DNA of 31,161 nt from Lachnospiraceae bacterium (GTDB lineage Bacteria; Bacillota_A; Clostridia; Lachnospirales; Lachnospiraceae). Positions 1-7,963 of the stretch are shown one piece after another. The translations under genes were made by a program, and so were the position numbers. The stretch lies in the NCBI GenBank assembly GCA_017620055.1, contig JAFZRD010000030.1, positions 1 to 31,161 on the forward strand, written 5' to 3'. The notes beneath the pieces were generated by a model. It saw only the letters and a program-made list of their open reading frames with translations, was not told where the DNA came from and ran no database searches. Numbering within the stretch: the stretch's first letter is position 1; every line of letters starts with the position of its first letter.

Positions 1-474
1 GTCTATAAATTCTTCGATCCTGCCTTTTTCGGTGTCGGCGTGATCCTCTTCTTCAAACGGGTCCTCGTTCCAGTCTATCGTATAATCATCGGGTCCCGGT
101 ATATCCTGTGAAATATCCTCTTCATGCACTTCTTCATGTATGTGATGTGTTTCGGATACTTCTTCATCGTTATTCGTTTCAGTCGTTGTAACGGACTCTG
201 TCTTTTTCTTCTTATCCTTCTTTGGATACAGCTTTATCCCGAAGAGCCTGATCGAATACGATATATCTTTATCATAAACGAATGATCCCGATAATATATG
301 AAGAAGGAACGATACCCCGGCTCTCGCATAAGGATCGCCGTCTTTTTCCATATTGCCGGCTATCTTATATCTTATCGGAACAAACAGGATAATTGCGGCA
401 AGTACCAGTATAAGAGCAAGTATGACAAGGATCGTTATACCGATTATCTTAAGTACAGTTAATGCTATCGCCAT
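1..474 (-). CDS. DUF2953-like membrane-anchored protein (C-terminus cut by window edge)
   Basis: Partial gene: 158 codons are visible and the reading frame runs off the left edge of the window. It opens with one long hydrophobic helix (about residues 4-31), followed by a short conserved-looking stretch (VPIRYKIAG, then a segment with LLHILSG and IRLFGIKLYP). A very acidic low-complexity segment rich in Glu, Asp, His and Thr follows. That order matches the DUF2953 (YtfI-like) proteins of Clostridia and Bacilli, whose function is not established and which often sit near spore-coat or chromosome-segregation genes. The start ATG lies 23 bases after the stop of the small upstream gene, with AGGG about 10 bases before it, so the two are probably co-transcribed. 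Family assignment is by recognition only; membrane anchoring is seen directly. Confidence 0.6.
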   Translation of the reverse strand, partial: MAIALTVLKIIGITILVILALILVLAAIILFVPIRYKIAGNMEKDGDPYARAGVSFLLHILSGSFVYDKDISYSIRLFGIKLYPKKDKKKKTESVTTTETNNDEEVSETHHIHEEVHEEDISQDIPGPDDYTIDWNEDPFEEEDHADTEKGRIEEFID

Positions 475-497
475 TACCGATGATCCCTGACATAATC

Positions 498-806
498 CTA
501 GTAATAAGTACGCAAGGCCGACATGTCATCATGTTCCTTAAGGAAATCCTGTATCATCGTCTCGATCAAAGATTCGGCGGAATTGTAACTGTGTGCTACA
601 CCGAGGATGACCCTGTCGCTTTTTCTGATGCTCTTCTGCTTGAACACGGCGGCCGGATAAATATCAAACAGATCGTTTTTGTTATCCGCAAGAGTAATGA
701 AATGTATATTCGTCATCCCGATCCCGCATGCCATCTTCCATTTTATAGATGACATTTTCGGCCGGATGCGGTCCGTCACATACGGATCTTTAACAAAACT
801 GACCAC
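498..806 (-). CDS. Small conserved-looking protein of unknown function
   Basis: About 102 residues, no signal peptide and no membrane segment; I do not recognise a named family. The C-terminal half has an alternating hydrophobic strand (DRVILGVAHSY) followed by an amphipathic helix (SAESLIETMIQDFLKEH), which looks like a small alpha/beta domain. The reading frame can be extended to a TTG at 827, but I prefer the GTG at 806: AAAGGAG sits six bases before it, while the TTG has no properly spaced ribosome binding site. Transcription probably starts from the promoter at 836-864 (TTTTCA, 17 bases, TATAAT), divergent from the HD-GYP gene. The DUF2953-type gene follows 23 bases after its stop, so the two form a small operon. 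Confidence 0.6.
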   Translation of the reverse strand: MVSFVKDPYVTDRIRPKMSSIKWKMACGIGMTNIHFITLADNKNDLFDIYPAAVFKQKSIRKSDRVILGVAHSYNSAESLIETMIQDFLKEHDDMSALRTYY

Positions 807-835
807 TCTTAGCTCCTTTTCCGCCAAACCTTTTG

Positions 836-864
836 ATTATAACAAAAAATCACTAAAATGAAAA
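836..864 (-). promoter_or_regulatory. Sigma-A promoter of the small unknown gene and DUF2953-like gene
   Basis: On the minus strand: TTTTCA at 859-864 (-35, weak), a 17-base spacer, then a perfect TATAAT at 836-841 (-10). The expected start of transcription is about 20 bases before the GTG at 806. The spacer contains one arm of the 11-base inverted repeat described at 845-896. Confidence 0.6.
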
Positions 865-896
865 TCTAATTATTGACAACAAACATAGTGATTTTT
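845..896. repeat. 11-bp inverted repeat shared by two divergent promoters (possible operator)
   Basis: AAAAATCACTA at 845-855 is repeated as its exact reverse complement TAGTGATTTTT at 886-896, 30 bases apart. Each arm lies in the spacer of one of the two divergent promoters, just upstream of that promoter's -10 box, so a symmetric protein would touch both promoters in equivalent positions. The sequence is seen directly; the operator role is inference. Confidence 0.5.
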
Positions 897-901
897 ATAC
901 T
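873..901 (+). promoter_or_regulatory. Sigma-A promoter of the HD-GYP gene
   Basis: TTGACA at 873-878, exactly 17 bases, then TATACT at 896-901. A consensus -35, one mismatch in the -10 and ideal spacing make this one of the strongest promoters in the window. The start codon lies 21 bases beyond the -10, with AAAAGGGG as ribosome binding site. Confidence 0.8.
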
Positions 902-922
902 AAAAAAAAAGGGGTATAAATT

Positions 923-1984
923 ATGGAACTTAAAGCAGTCGTAGGACTAACACCGGGGGCCGTCGTTGCCGAGGACGTTTACGATCACAACGGCAATGTC
1001 ATCATCAAGAAGAACACGTCATTAGACAAATTCCTTATCCAGAAACTTACAATAGCAAAGATCGCCTGCGTCAACATCAAGGAGCCGGAAGACTTTCTGA
1101 CCACTTACTTTGAGAAGATCAAGGTCAGCAAGACTTTCAAGCAGTTCTACGAGATATACTCGAAGAACTTTTTCGAGTTCAAGAAGATGATGGATGACTT
1201 TTTGACTTCGAGAGTTCCTCTTGATCCCGACAGGCTCTATGAGATCGTTGATGATATCACTTCCCCGTTCAAGCACAGTAAGATCACGCTACTTGATATG
1301 CTCACGGTTCTCGAGACCGCAGAGGTTGATTTCCTTTATACCCACTCTATCAATGTTGCCCTGATATGTAATTATACAGCCAAATGGTTCCGCCTCGATG
1401 ACGATGATGCAAAAGCTCTCGTTCTGTGCGGGTTCTTTTATGATATAGGTAAGTTCAAGATACCGAGTGAGATCCTTCTCAAGCAGGGAAGACTTACCGA
1501 CGACGAATTCAAGATGATCAAGAACCATACGGTCATAGGTTACAAGATGCTTCAGGATTTTGATATAGATGAGAGGATCAAGGTCTGCTCTCTTATGCAT
1601 CACGAGAGGATAGACGGTACGGGATATCCGCAGGGACTTGTTGATGAACAGATAGATCAGTTTGCAAAGATAATCGCGATCCTTGACAGTTACGAGGCAA
1701 TGACGACCTACAGATCATACAGGGCTCCGCTCTGTCCTTTTACGGTCATCGAGATATTCGAGAAGGACGGATACGGCAAATACGATACCGGATGTTACAT
1801 GACGTTCCTTGAGAGAATGGTCGAGGAATATATCGGCAAAGAGGTTGAGCTCAGCGACGGAACGATATGCGTAGTCGTTCTTATCAACAAACAGAAATAT
1901 TCAAGACCGATGGTCAAAACCGAGGACGGCAAATATATAGATCTCGCATCACAGAAAGAACTGTCAATAAAAGCTTTGGTCTAG
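923..1984 (+). CDS. HD-GYP domain protein with a degenerate HD motif (Tyr-Asp)
   Basis: 353 residues, cytoplasmic. Residues 1-60 resemble the short N-terminal domain often found before HD-GYP domains (GLTPGAVVAEDVY). The HD-GYP domain covers roughly 125-270. HD-GYP proteins usually hydrolyse the second messenger c-di-GMP using a metal centre. Many ligands are here: His141, Asp174, Lys177, His202, His226-His227, the GTGYP loop at 232-236 and Asp255. However, the His of the HD pair is replaced by Tyr173 (FFYDIGK; codon TAT), so catalysis may be lost or changed and the protein may act as a c-di-GMP sensor. A C-terminal segment of about 80 residues follows. It has its own strong promoter and a hairpin terminator that overlaps its stop codon. 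Confidence 0.85.
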   Translation: MELKAVVGLTPGAVVAEDVYDHNGNVIIKKNTSLDKFLIQKLTIAKIACVNIKEPEDFLTTYFEKIKVSKTFKQFYEIYSKNFFEFKKMMDDFLTSRVPLDPDRLYEIVDDITSPFKHSKITLLDMLTVLETAEVDFLYTHSINVALICNYTAKWFRLDDDDAKALVLCGFFYDIGKFKIPSEILLKQGRLTDDEFKMIKNHTVIGYKMLQDFDIDERIKVCSLMHHERIDGTGYPQGLVDEQIDQFAKIIAILDSYEAMTTYRSYRAPLCPFTVIEIFEKDGYGKYDTGCYMTFLERMVEEYIGKEVELSDGTICVVVLINKQKYSRPMVKTEDGKYIDLASQKELSIKALV

Positions 1985-2001
1985 AAGACCAAAGCTTTTT
2001 T
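1970..2001. terminator. Bidirectional terminator between the HD-GYP and NUDIX genes
   Basis: A perfect 12-bp stem: 1970-1981 pairs with 1987-1998, with loop TAGAA, followed by Ts on the plus strand and preceded by As that give Us on the minus strand. The TAG stop of the plus-strand gene lies in the loop and the stop of the converging minus-strand gene lies at the end of the hairpin, so one element serves two convergent genes only 15 bases apart. Confidence 0.85.
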
Positions 2002-2437
2002 AATCCCATTTCTGAGCTCTTTTGAGTTTTCTGTAGATGTTATATCCCTGTTCGAGAATGAAGCGTTCGTTATCGAACTTCAGAAGATGATATGCCTCAT
2101 GGTATTTGTAATACCCGCTGTCCCTGAAGTACTCTTCATGCTGGGGTTTGGAATCATAACTCTGCGAACGCATCAGATACCAATGCACCTCTTTGGAGAC
2201 CGTGTCCTCGGGTACGACAAATGAATAGATCGTCTTGTCGATGTACTCGACTATCGTACCGTCCACTCCCGCTTCTTCCTTTACCTCGCGAAGAGCCGTC
2301 GCCTCGTGGGTCTCCCCGCTCTCAACAGTACCTTTGGGCAGGACCCATCCTTCGTATCTGTTATTGTAATTCTTATAAAGCAGCAGTATCTTTCCCCTGT
2401 AGATCACGAGACCGCCGCAGCTGACTGCTTCAATCAT
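2000..2437 (-). CDS. NUDIX hydrolase
   Basis: 145 residues, a single-domain NUDIX enzyme. Such enzymes cleave nucleoside diphosphates linked to another group, using Mg2+. The complete NUDIX box is at residues 36-58: Gly36, Glu42, then REVKEEAG from Arg50. The substrate cannot be told from the sequence; the family includes (di)adenosine polyphosphate and oxidised nucleotide hydrolases. The ATG has GAGG seven bases upstream. That GAGG lies in the 3' arm of a small possible hairpin (CTCAAT pairing with ATTGAG), which might lower translation. The gene follows the PBP gene by 37 bases and is probably the last gene of the leftward division operon. It ends at the shared bidirectional terminator. Confidence 0.88.
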   Translation of the reverse strand: MIEAVSCGGLVIYRGKILLLYKNYNNRYEGWVLPKGTVESGETHEATALREVKEEAGVDGTIVEYIDKTIYSFVVPEDTVSKEVHWYLMRSQSYDSKPQHEEYFRDSGYYKYHEAYHLLKFDNERFILEQGYNIYRKLKRAQKWD

Positions 2438-2474
2438 TTTCAGTCCTCAATCAGAAGTAATTGAGAACATATTA

Positions 2475-3947
2475 TCATTTGAGATAGTAAGCGTCAAATA
2501 CTCTTTTGGCGATCGGTACCGCAACGGCTCCTCCGCTGCCTCCGCCTTCGACTATGACCGTGACCGCGATCTCCGGCTCATCGTCACCCGCAAAGCCCGT
2601 AAACCATGCATGCGACAGAGACTTGTTCGATGAGTATTCGGCAGATCCCGTCTTGCCCGATATCTTATACCTATTCGTATCAAGCGCACGTTTTCCGGTT
2701 CCGTTAACAACCACCTCTCTCATCATCTTGCGAAGAGATGCGGAATATCCTTCATCGATCAACCGGCCGTATCTGCTCTGCCTTGTTCTTGATATCGTAC
2801 CGCCGTCATGGTTTCTGATCTCGGAGACCACATACGGCTTCATAAGGATCCCGTCGTTTGCAATAGCGGAAGTTATAAGGAGCATATGTATCGGACTGAT
2901 GAGAGTACGTCCCTGCCCTATACCGGTCTGAAGAAGATCATCTGTCGATGAATCCTTGTCTATATCGGAATATGCCATGGAATATTTAAACGGTAACGGC
3001 AGCTTATCATTGAACATCAGCTCCTCAAGAGTATCCTTGAACTTCTTCTTATCAAGCTGCGACGATATATTGGCGAACGATGAATTGCATGACTTGGCAA
3101 AACTGTCATCGAAATTGACCCACCCGTGACTCTGCTCATTGAAACAGTTTATGACGGAGCCTTTGTATTCAAAGCTTCCCTTGCATTCAAAACCGTAGTC
3201 CGATACATTTCCGCCGTGTTCCTTGAGGTACTCGAGTGCGGTGACGATCTTGAACGTCGAGCCGGGGGGATATGATCCCAAGAAAGCACGATTCAAAAGC
3301 GGTGAGTTCTCCTTGTCATCATTGAGTCTGTCCCATCTTCCGATCACTTCGTTCGGATCAAAGTCCGGCTTTGAAACAACGCACAGTATCTCTCCCGTCT
3401 TAACATTCATCGCAACGACGGCGCCGCGTCTGTCATCCATCGCATCGTAAGCTGCTTCCTGCATCGCCGTGTCAAGGGTGGTGATAACGTTATCCCCGTG
3501 ATTTTTCCTGCCGGCAAGGTCGTTCGAGATCCTTGTTGCGATGTTTCCGTCACATGTAAGGAGCGTGTAATTCTCCATGCTCTCTATGCCAAGAACACCG
3601 TGCGTGGAATATCCGACTATATGCGCGAACGTGTTTCTGTACGGATAGCTTCTGTAATAACCGCCGTCATTATCGGAAACCGTCGTTGCAAGTATATTCC
3701 CTTCACGTGAGACGATATCTCCGCGGATCAGTCTGGATTCGAGAAGTGTCTGCCTCTTGTTATACGTGTTGTTGATGATGTTCTTCGACCTGACCTGGGT
3801 AAAGTATCCGAGATATACGAGCATCACAAGGAAAAGGGCCAGAAACATATATGTTATGAACCCTATCTCACGGTTTGAATCGATATGATGTCTGCCCGGG
3901 CGGACATTTTTTCTGTCTTGTTTTTCCCTGCGTTTAATAAACTTCAT
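2475..3947 (-). CDS. Class B penicillin-binding protein (peptidoglycan transpeptidase, PbpA/FtsI type)
   Basis: 490 residues. It has a basic cytoplasmic tail, one membrane helix (about 29-49), a short dimerisation region and a transpeptidase domain from about 165 to the end. The three active-site motifs are present: STFK at 230-233 (nucleophile Ser230), SCN at 286-288 and KTG at 432-434. It cross-links peptidoglycan stem peptides outside the membrane. It is short for the class and has no PASTA domains, which fits PbpA-type proteins working with a SEDS glycosyltransferase. The SEDS gene ends 11 bases upstream and its stop overlaps the AAGGAT ribosome binding site of this gene, so translation is probably coupled. 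Whether the pair serves septation, elongation or sporulation cannot be decided here. Confidence 0.92.
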   Translation of the reverse strand: MKFIKRREKQDRKNVRPGRHHIDSNREIGFITYMFLALFLVMLVYLGYFTQVRSKNIINNTYNKRQTLLESRLIRGDIVSREGNILATTVSDNDGGYYRSYPYRNTFAHIVGYSTHGVLGIESMENYTLLTCDGNIATRISNDLAGRKNHGDNVITTLDTAMQEAAYDAMDDRRGAVVAMNVKTGEILCVVSKPDFDPNEVIGRWDRLNDDKENSPLLNRAFLGSYPPGSTFKIVTALEYLKEHGGNVSDYGFECKGSFEYKGSVINCFNEQSHGWVNFDDSFAKSCNSSFANISSQLDKKKFKDTLEELMFNDKLPLPFKYSMAYSDIDKDSSTDDLLQTGIGQGRTLISPIHMLLITSAIANDGILMKPYVVSEIRNHDGGTISRTRQSRYGRLIDEGYSASLRKMMREVVVNGTGKRALDTNRYKISGKTGSAEYSSNKSLSHAWFTGFAGDDEPEIAVTVIVEGGGSGGAVAVPIAKRVFDAYYLK

Positions 3948-3958
3948 CTGTTCATCCT

Positions 3959-5326
3959 TCAGTCAAGCTCGACAATATCAAGCTTTTCCGTGGCAAAATC
4001 GGCCGGTGTCGGGGTATGAGGCTTGTTGTCGCGGCCCTTACTGATGTACAGTCCCTGTATTACGGCAAAAACACAGCACGTGACCGCAACACTCGTTCCG
4101 CCGTAGCTGACGAGCGGAAGCGTCACTCCAGTAAGCGGTATGAACTTGATCACGCCGCCTATCGTCAGGAATACCTGGAATATGTATGCAACAGAGAGTC
4201 CGAGTGCAACAAGCTTAAAGAACGGATCCTCGAACTTCATCGCTATGTTCATGAACATAACAAAACATGACAGGCACAAAAGCACGAGACACATCCCGAA
4301 TACGACCCCCATCTCCTCGCAAATCGCGGAAAAGATAAAATCGGCTGCAACGACCGGTATCGTGGAAGGTGCACCCTGCCCTATGCCCATGCCGAGCCAC
4401 CCGCCCGTGCCTATGGCGAACAGGCTCTGCGCTATCTGGTAACCCGCATCGGTAATATTTCCGATCGGATCGAGAAATGCCGTGACCCTGACCCTCACAT
4501 GCGAGAACAGACGGTAACCCCCGTATGCACCGGCGGCACCCGCAAGAAGACCTATTGCATAATACAGTACGTTTCTCGTTGCCGCATAGAGCATCGAAAA
4601 ATAGACTATGAAAAATATGATCGCGCTTCCGAGGTCCTTTGAAGCAACGAGTAAAAGCACATGAAGCAGCGCAACGACCGCACTTATGATCACTGCTTTA
4701 AGATGATGATCCCTTGCAAGTATCGAGGCGATCGCAAACACGAATATGATCTTGACGTATTCCGACGGTTGGAACGTATAGCTCGATATCGTGATATTGA
4801 TCTTGGATCCGTTTATCACAGTCGAGAACAGAAGTACGGCGGCAAGACTTGCCACACCGATCCCGACATAAAGCCATTTGAACTTCTCAAAAAATCTGAT
4901 CCTGCTTATGATGAGCGGTACGATCATCGTTACGGCGACCGAACCCATGACGATATAGAACTGACGCATAGCCTTGTTGTACGATATACGGGTAAGTATC
5001 AGAAGTCCTATCGTCAGCAGCATGCACATGTTGTTTATGATGAGGATATTTGCGCGCGGGTACAGAAATCTGTAACTTATGAGTATCGCCAGAATACCTA
5101 TCTGTTGTATCAGATAAGCTTTGAAATACTTGATATCGCCGAGCTGTGCATAAAGCGACAGAAATCCCGCGAAATGTATCATCACCATAAAGAAGTTCTG
5201 GCGAAGATATATCCCTTTTCTGTCATATTCGTTTCCGAAACGGAATACGGCGAAACACTGTATCGTGTATACGGCCATACATATGATCATCAGATATCTG
5301 CTTATCTCGATTATGATCCGTTCCAC
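3959..5326 (-). CDS. FtsW/RodA/SpoVE-family (SEDS) peptidoglycan glycosyltransferase
   Basis: 455 residues with about ten to twelve hydrophobic helices, typical for SEDS proteins, which polymerise lipid II into glycan strands. The family signature near the C-terminus is present (LTGVTLPLVSYGGTS), as is a GIGQG loop earlier in the extracytoplasmic region. The start is a GTG two bases after the stop of the U32 peptidase gene, with GAGGAG about 11 bases upstream, so the two are translationally coupled. The class B PBP follows directly; the SEDS plus PBP pair is a standard functional unit. The N-terminus is longer than in FtsW of model bacilli and resembles the RodA/FtsW proteins paired with PbpA. 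Confidence 0.9.
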   Translation of the reverse strand: MERIIIEISRYLMIICMAVYTIQCFAVFRFGNEYDRKGIYLRQNFFMVMIHFAGFLSLYAQLGDIKYFKAYLIQQIGILAILISYRFLYPRANILIINNMCMLLTIGLLILTRISYNKAMRQFYIVMGSVAVTMIVPLIISRIRFFEKFKWLYVGIGVASLAAVLLFSTVINGSKINITISSYTFQPSEYVKIIFVFAIASILARDHHLKAVIISAVVALLHVLLLVASKDLGSAIIFFIVYFSMLYAATRNVLYYAIGLLAGAAGAYGGYRLFSHVRVRVTAFLDPIGNITDAGYQIAQSLFAIGTGGWLGMGIGQGAPSTIPVVAADFIFSAICEEMGVVFGMCLVLLCLSCFVMFMNIAMKFEDPFFKLVALGLSVAYIFQVFLTIGGVIKFIPLTGVTLPLVSYGGTSVAVTCCVFAVIQGLYISKGRDNKPHTPTPADFATEKLDIVELD

Positions 5327-5328
5327 CC

Positions 5329-7482
5329 TCAGTCAACTCCTCTTTTAATGTGTCCTTTTGTATATCTGTCGGTAAGCTTTACGCCTGTCGCTCCGCTTGC
5401 CGTTCTGTTCGCAAAATAAGTATCAAGAATGCGCTTCATCTCAACCGGACTCTCATCGGTAAACGAGAGCCTGACAGATGAAGGTCGTAGAATATCAAAC
5501 AGATCCTTCTCATCCGATATTGAAAGTACGGCACTGTTGTATATCGTGTTCGTGCATCCGTTGCATTCACACATGACAAACAGCTTCTCGCCCTTCCTGT
5601 CGGTAATATGAAGAGTGTTGCCTTCACTCTTCCGGTTGCACTGCGTCTGCGTTTTGCGTATACAGTTCGCGCTCACCATGACAGGTATCCTTCCGTAAAT
5701 GATGAGTTCCTCACCCCTTATACCGCGCTTTCTCAACTCATGTTTATTAAGCTCGACAGGTACCGTCATTATATCGATACCGTTATCACGGTAAAAATCA
5801 TATGCCCGGGAATTATAGGCATACATGTGGATATCGCCGGCCATGATACCGTCATTTCCCGCATCCCTGAGTATATTTACCGATTCGTGATTTGATACAT
5901 AAAAGCCCGCAACGCTTCTGCTTCCCCGGATCCTTCCGACAAGATCCGTTATCCGGCTTCTTCCGGCACTCTTTTCTTCCTCCCTGATTATATACGGAAG
6001 CGCAATGAATATCTTCCTGTTCCCGGGATCGAACCGGGACTCTTTACATACTCTCTCATAAAGATGCATCGGTATCGTTATCCGCCCGGCGCTGCAAGCG
6101 AGTGCGATCCCCAGCTGCTCTTCAGTGAGGACGCTGACATTTACTTCAGGAGATGTCGTCCCTTCTTCAGATCTATCCTGTTCTGTGTGATCACGATGCA
6201 AAACTGCGCTTCGGGTTATATCACTTCTTAAATGCTTTGACAGAATCTCGTCTTTAAAGGCATCAAGTCCACTCCGCCTTATCTCATTGACCGCGCTTTT
6301 CGGAAGGAACACATTCCCGTCAAGAGTCAGATCGATGTTTGTTATAGTAAATGTTGTCCCGCCGCATTTGCAAAGCTGCCCGGTAACATCATCTCTTGTC
6401 AGCGGACGGTTTTGTGCCTTTTGCGCAAAAACGCCGGTTGTAACATCAACCCGGTATCTATCGTTATATACAGATATGAGTGCAGGCTCGTTTTCTCTGA
6501 TGCTACACGAAATACTGACATCCATGACGGGCGGCATTATGACATCACTTTCGCAAACCACATCGGCAGAGCTTTGATACGAAGGTGAATCGGGTGTGAT
6601 CATTTCCTTGTCGTTATGCGTAAAATAATATCCTCCGCAGTTGCCACTCCTTGTATAGAGCGATATGAGCCTGTCGCGGTCTTCGCCTGATACTTCATAA
6701 CGCTCACCGCGCAGGTAACAGTCAATGTATTTCCTGTATATCGAAGTCACGCCGTATACGTAAGACGCACTCTTCATCCTTCCTTCGATCTTAAATGAGG
6801 ATATTCCGGCATCTATGAGTTCGGGGATGATGTCGATCGTGCACATATCCTTCATACTGAGCGGATATGAACTGTCATACAGCAGCCGGCACGGCTGCGC
6901 GCATCGTCCGCGGTTACCGCTCCTTCCGCCTATAAATGATGACAGAAGGCATTTCCCCGAATAGGAATAGCACATGCTACCGTGTATAAAACACTCTATC
7001 TCGAGCCCCGATTCTTTCTTGAGCTTCCTGATCTCCGTAAGGCCAAGCTCCCTTGCGGGAACTATACGGCTGACTCCGAGCCCCGAAAGATACTTTGCAC
7101 CGTCGGATGATGTGATCCCTGCCTGGGTGCTCACATGTATCGGAAGAAGCGGAAACTGCTCTGCTATATACGACATGACGCCGGTATCCTGAACGATCAC
7201 GCCGTGCAGTCCGTTTATGTACGGATCATGAAGAAGATCATACAGATCTTCCATCTCTTCGTCCTTGAACAACGTGTTGACGGTAAGATATATCTTACTG
7301 TCAAATATATGTGCGATATCAAGCGCACGTTTAAGCTCTTCCTGCGTGAAGTTTCTTGCACCGGCTCTTGCACCGAATCTTTTGAGGCCGAGGTATACAG
7401 CATCGGCCCCCGCATTGACGGCGGCAATGAAACATTCCATATCACCGGCAGGTGAGAGCAGTTCAACTTTAGTCTTTTCCAA
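5329..7482 (-). CDS. U32-family peptidase (RlhA/TrhP-like), large form
   Basis: About 717 residues. The N-terminus has the U32 TIM-barrel opening (VELLSPAGDMECF, then NAGADAVYLG). The family signature is present: ECFIHGSMCYSYSGKC followed by Cys-rich GRCAQPC. Characterised U32 members hydroxylate RNA (RlhA on 23S rRNA, TrhP on tRNA uridine 34) rather than cut proteins, and use cysteine-bound iron-sulfur cofactors; a similar role is inference. The C-terminal half is the long extension of large U32 proteins and has further cysteines (CECNGC). I choose the TTG at 7482, with GGAG nine bases upstream. The in-frame ATG at 7506 has no ribosome binding site and directly abuts the T-run of the zapA terminator. 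The SEDS gene starts two bases after the stop. Confidence 0.85.
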   Translation of the reverse strand: MEKTKVELLSPAGDMECFIAAVNAGADAVYLGLKRFGARAGARNFTQEELKRALDIAHIFDSKIYLTVNTLFKDEEMEDLYDLLHDPYINGLHGVIVQDTGVMSYIAEQFPLLPIHVSTQAGITSSDGAKYLSGLGVSRIVPARELGLTEIRKLKKESGLEIECFIHGSMCYSYSGKCLLSSFIGGRSGNRGRCAQPCRLLYDSSYPLSMKDMCTIDIIPELIDAGISSFKIEGRMKSASYVYGVTSIYRKYIDCYLRGERYEVSGEDRDRLISLYTRSGNCGGYYFTHNDKEMITPDSPSYQSSADVVCESDVIMPPVMDVSISCSIRENEPALISVYNDRYRVDVTTGVFAQKAQNRPLTRDDVTGQLCKCGGTTFTITNIDLTLDGNVFLPKSAVNEIRRSGLDAFKDEILSKHLRSDITRSAVLHRDHTEQDRSEEGTTSPEVNVSVLTEEQLGIALACSAGRITIPMHLYERVCKESRFDPGNRKIFIALPYIIREEEKSAGRSRITDLVGRIRGSRSVAGFYVSNHESVNILRDAGNDGIMAGDIHMYAYNSRAYDFYRDNGIDIMTVPVELNKHELRKRGIRGEELIIYGRIPVMVSANCIRKTQTQCNRKSEGNTLHITDRKGEKLFVMCECNGCTNTIYNSAVLSISDEKDLFDILRPSSVRLSFTDESPVEMKRILDTYFANRTASGATGVKLTDRYTKGHIKRGVD

Positions 7483-7510
7483 TTCAGAACTCTCCGAATG
7501 ATACATTTAT

Positions 7511-7540
7511 AAAAAATAAAGGGATGTCAGCCGACATCCC
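7511..7540 (-). terminator. Rho-independent terminator after zapA
   Basis: On the minus strand GGGATGTC (7540-7533), loop GGCT, GACATCCC (7528-7521), then TTTATTTTTT. The perfect 8-bp GC-rich stem and U-run make it convincing. It ends only a few bases before the possible ATG of the U32 gene, so the downstream division operon is either attenuated here or depends on readthrough. Confidence 0.85.
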
Positions 7541-7546
7541 CGAAAA

Positions 7547-7894
7547 TCATTTACCGTGAAAACTCTTGATCTGCTTTTCCCTGCTCTCAAGCTTTATCTG
7601 AGAGGCGATCAGTTCATGCTTCAGGTCATACAGTTCTCTGTCCTTGGCATCTATCTCGTCCTGAAGGGAATCTATCTGCTTCTTGATCTTGAAATAATCA
7701 TCAGCGATATTGAGAAGCAGCAAAATGTTCTGCATATCAGCAGGCTGTCTCCTGAATGAGTCGACATTGTTGTATTCGGCAATCTTGTTGTTGATATATG
7801 AAGCAACCTTCTGAATATATTCTTCACTCTCCGAGCCGCTCAGCGTGATGACTTTACCGCCTATAACGACTTCGATATCATTGTTTCCGATCAT
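7547..7894 (-). CDS. zapA: Cell division protein ZapA
   Basis: 115 residues, cytoplasmic. ZapA binds FtsZ and bundles its filaments in the Z-ring. The N-terminal globular part shows the typical pattern (IEVVIGGKVITLSGSESEEYIQKVASYIN), followed by the conserved helix with LLLLNIADDYFK and a long charged coiled coil (about 68-108) used for dimerisation. GGAGG lies a few bases before the ATG. It has its own promoter at 7925-7953, whose -35 box overlaps the ruvB terminator, and its own strong terminator. It therefore appears to be a single-gene transcript between the ruvAB operon and the U32/SEDS/PBP operon. Confidence 0.88.
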   Translation of the reverse strand: MIGNNDIEVVIGGKVITLSGSESEEYIQKVASYINNKIAEYNNVDSFRRQPADMQNILLLLNIADDYFKIKKQIDSLQDEIDAKDRELYDLKHELIASQIKLESREKQIKSFHGK

Positions 7895-7924
7895 TTTGGC
7901 CTCCGTCTGTAATAATACTAGTAG

Positions 7925-7953
7925 ATTATATACAAAAAGGACAAATAAGACAA
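7925..7953 (-). promoter_or_regulatory. Sigma-A promoter of zapA, overlapping the ruvB terminator
   Basis: On the minus strand TTGTCT (7953-7948), a 17-base spacer, then perfect TATAAT (7930-7925). The -35 box covers the loop and the start of the 3' arm of the ruvB terminator hairpin. Confidence 0.65.
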
Positions 7954-7963
7954 CCTCTTATTT
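7934..7963 (-). terminator. Terminator of the ruvAB operon
   Basis: On the minus strand AAATAAGA (7963-7956), loop GGTTG, TCTTATTT (7950-7943), then GTCC and five Ts. The stem is 8 bp and AT-rich, so efficiency may be moderate. The TAA stop of ruvB lies inside the 5' arm. Confidence 0.65.

Noticed and set aside
4661..5419. 252-codon plus-strand ORF opposite the SEDS gene
   Set aside because: Low-complexity composition rich in Tyr, His and Arg, no ribosome binding site and full overlap with a clear SEDS/U32 coding region; a shadow frame.
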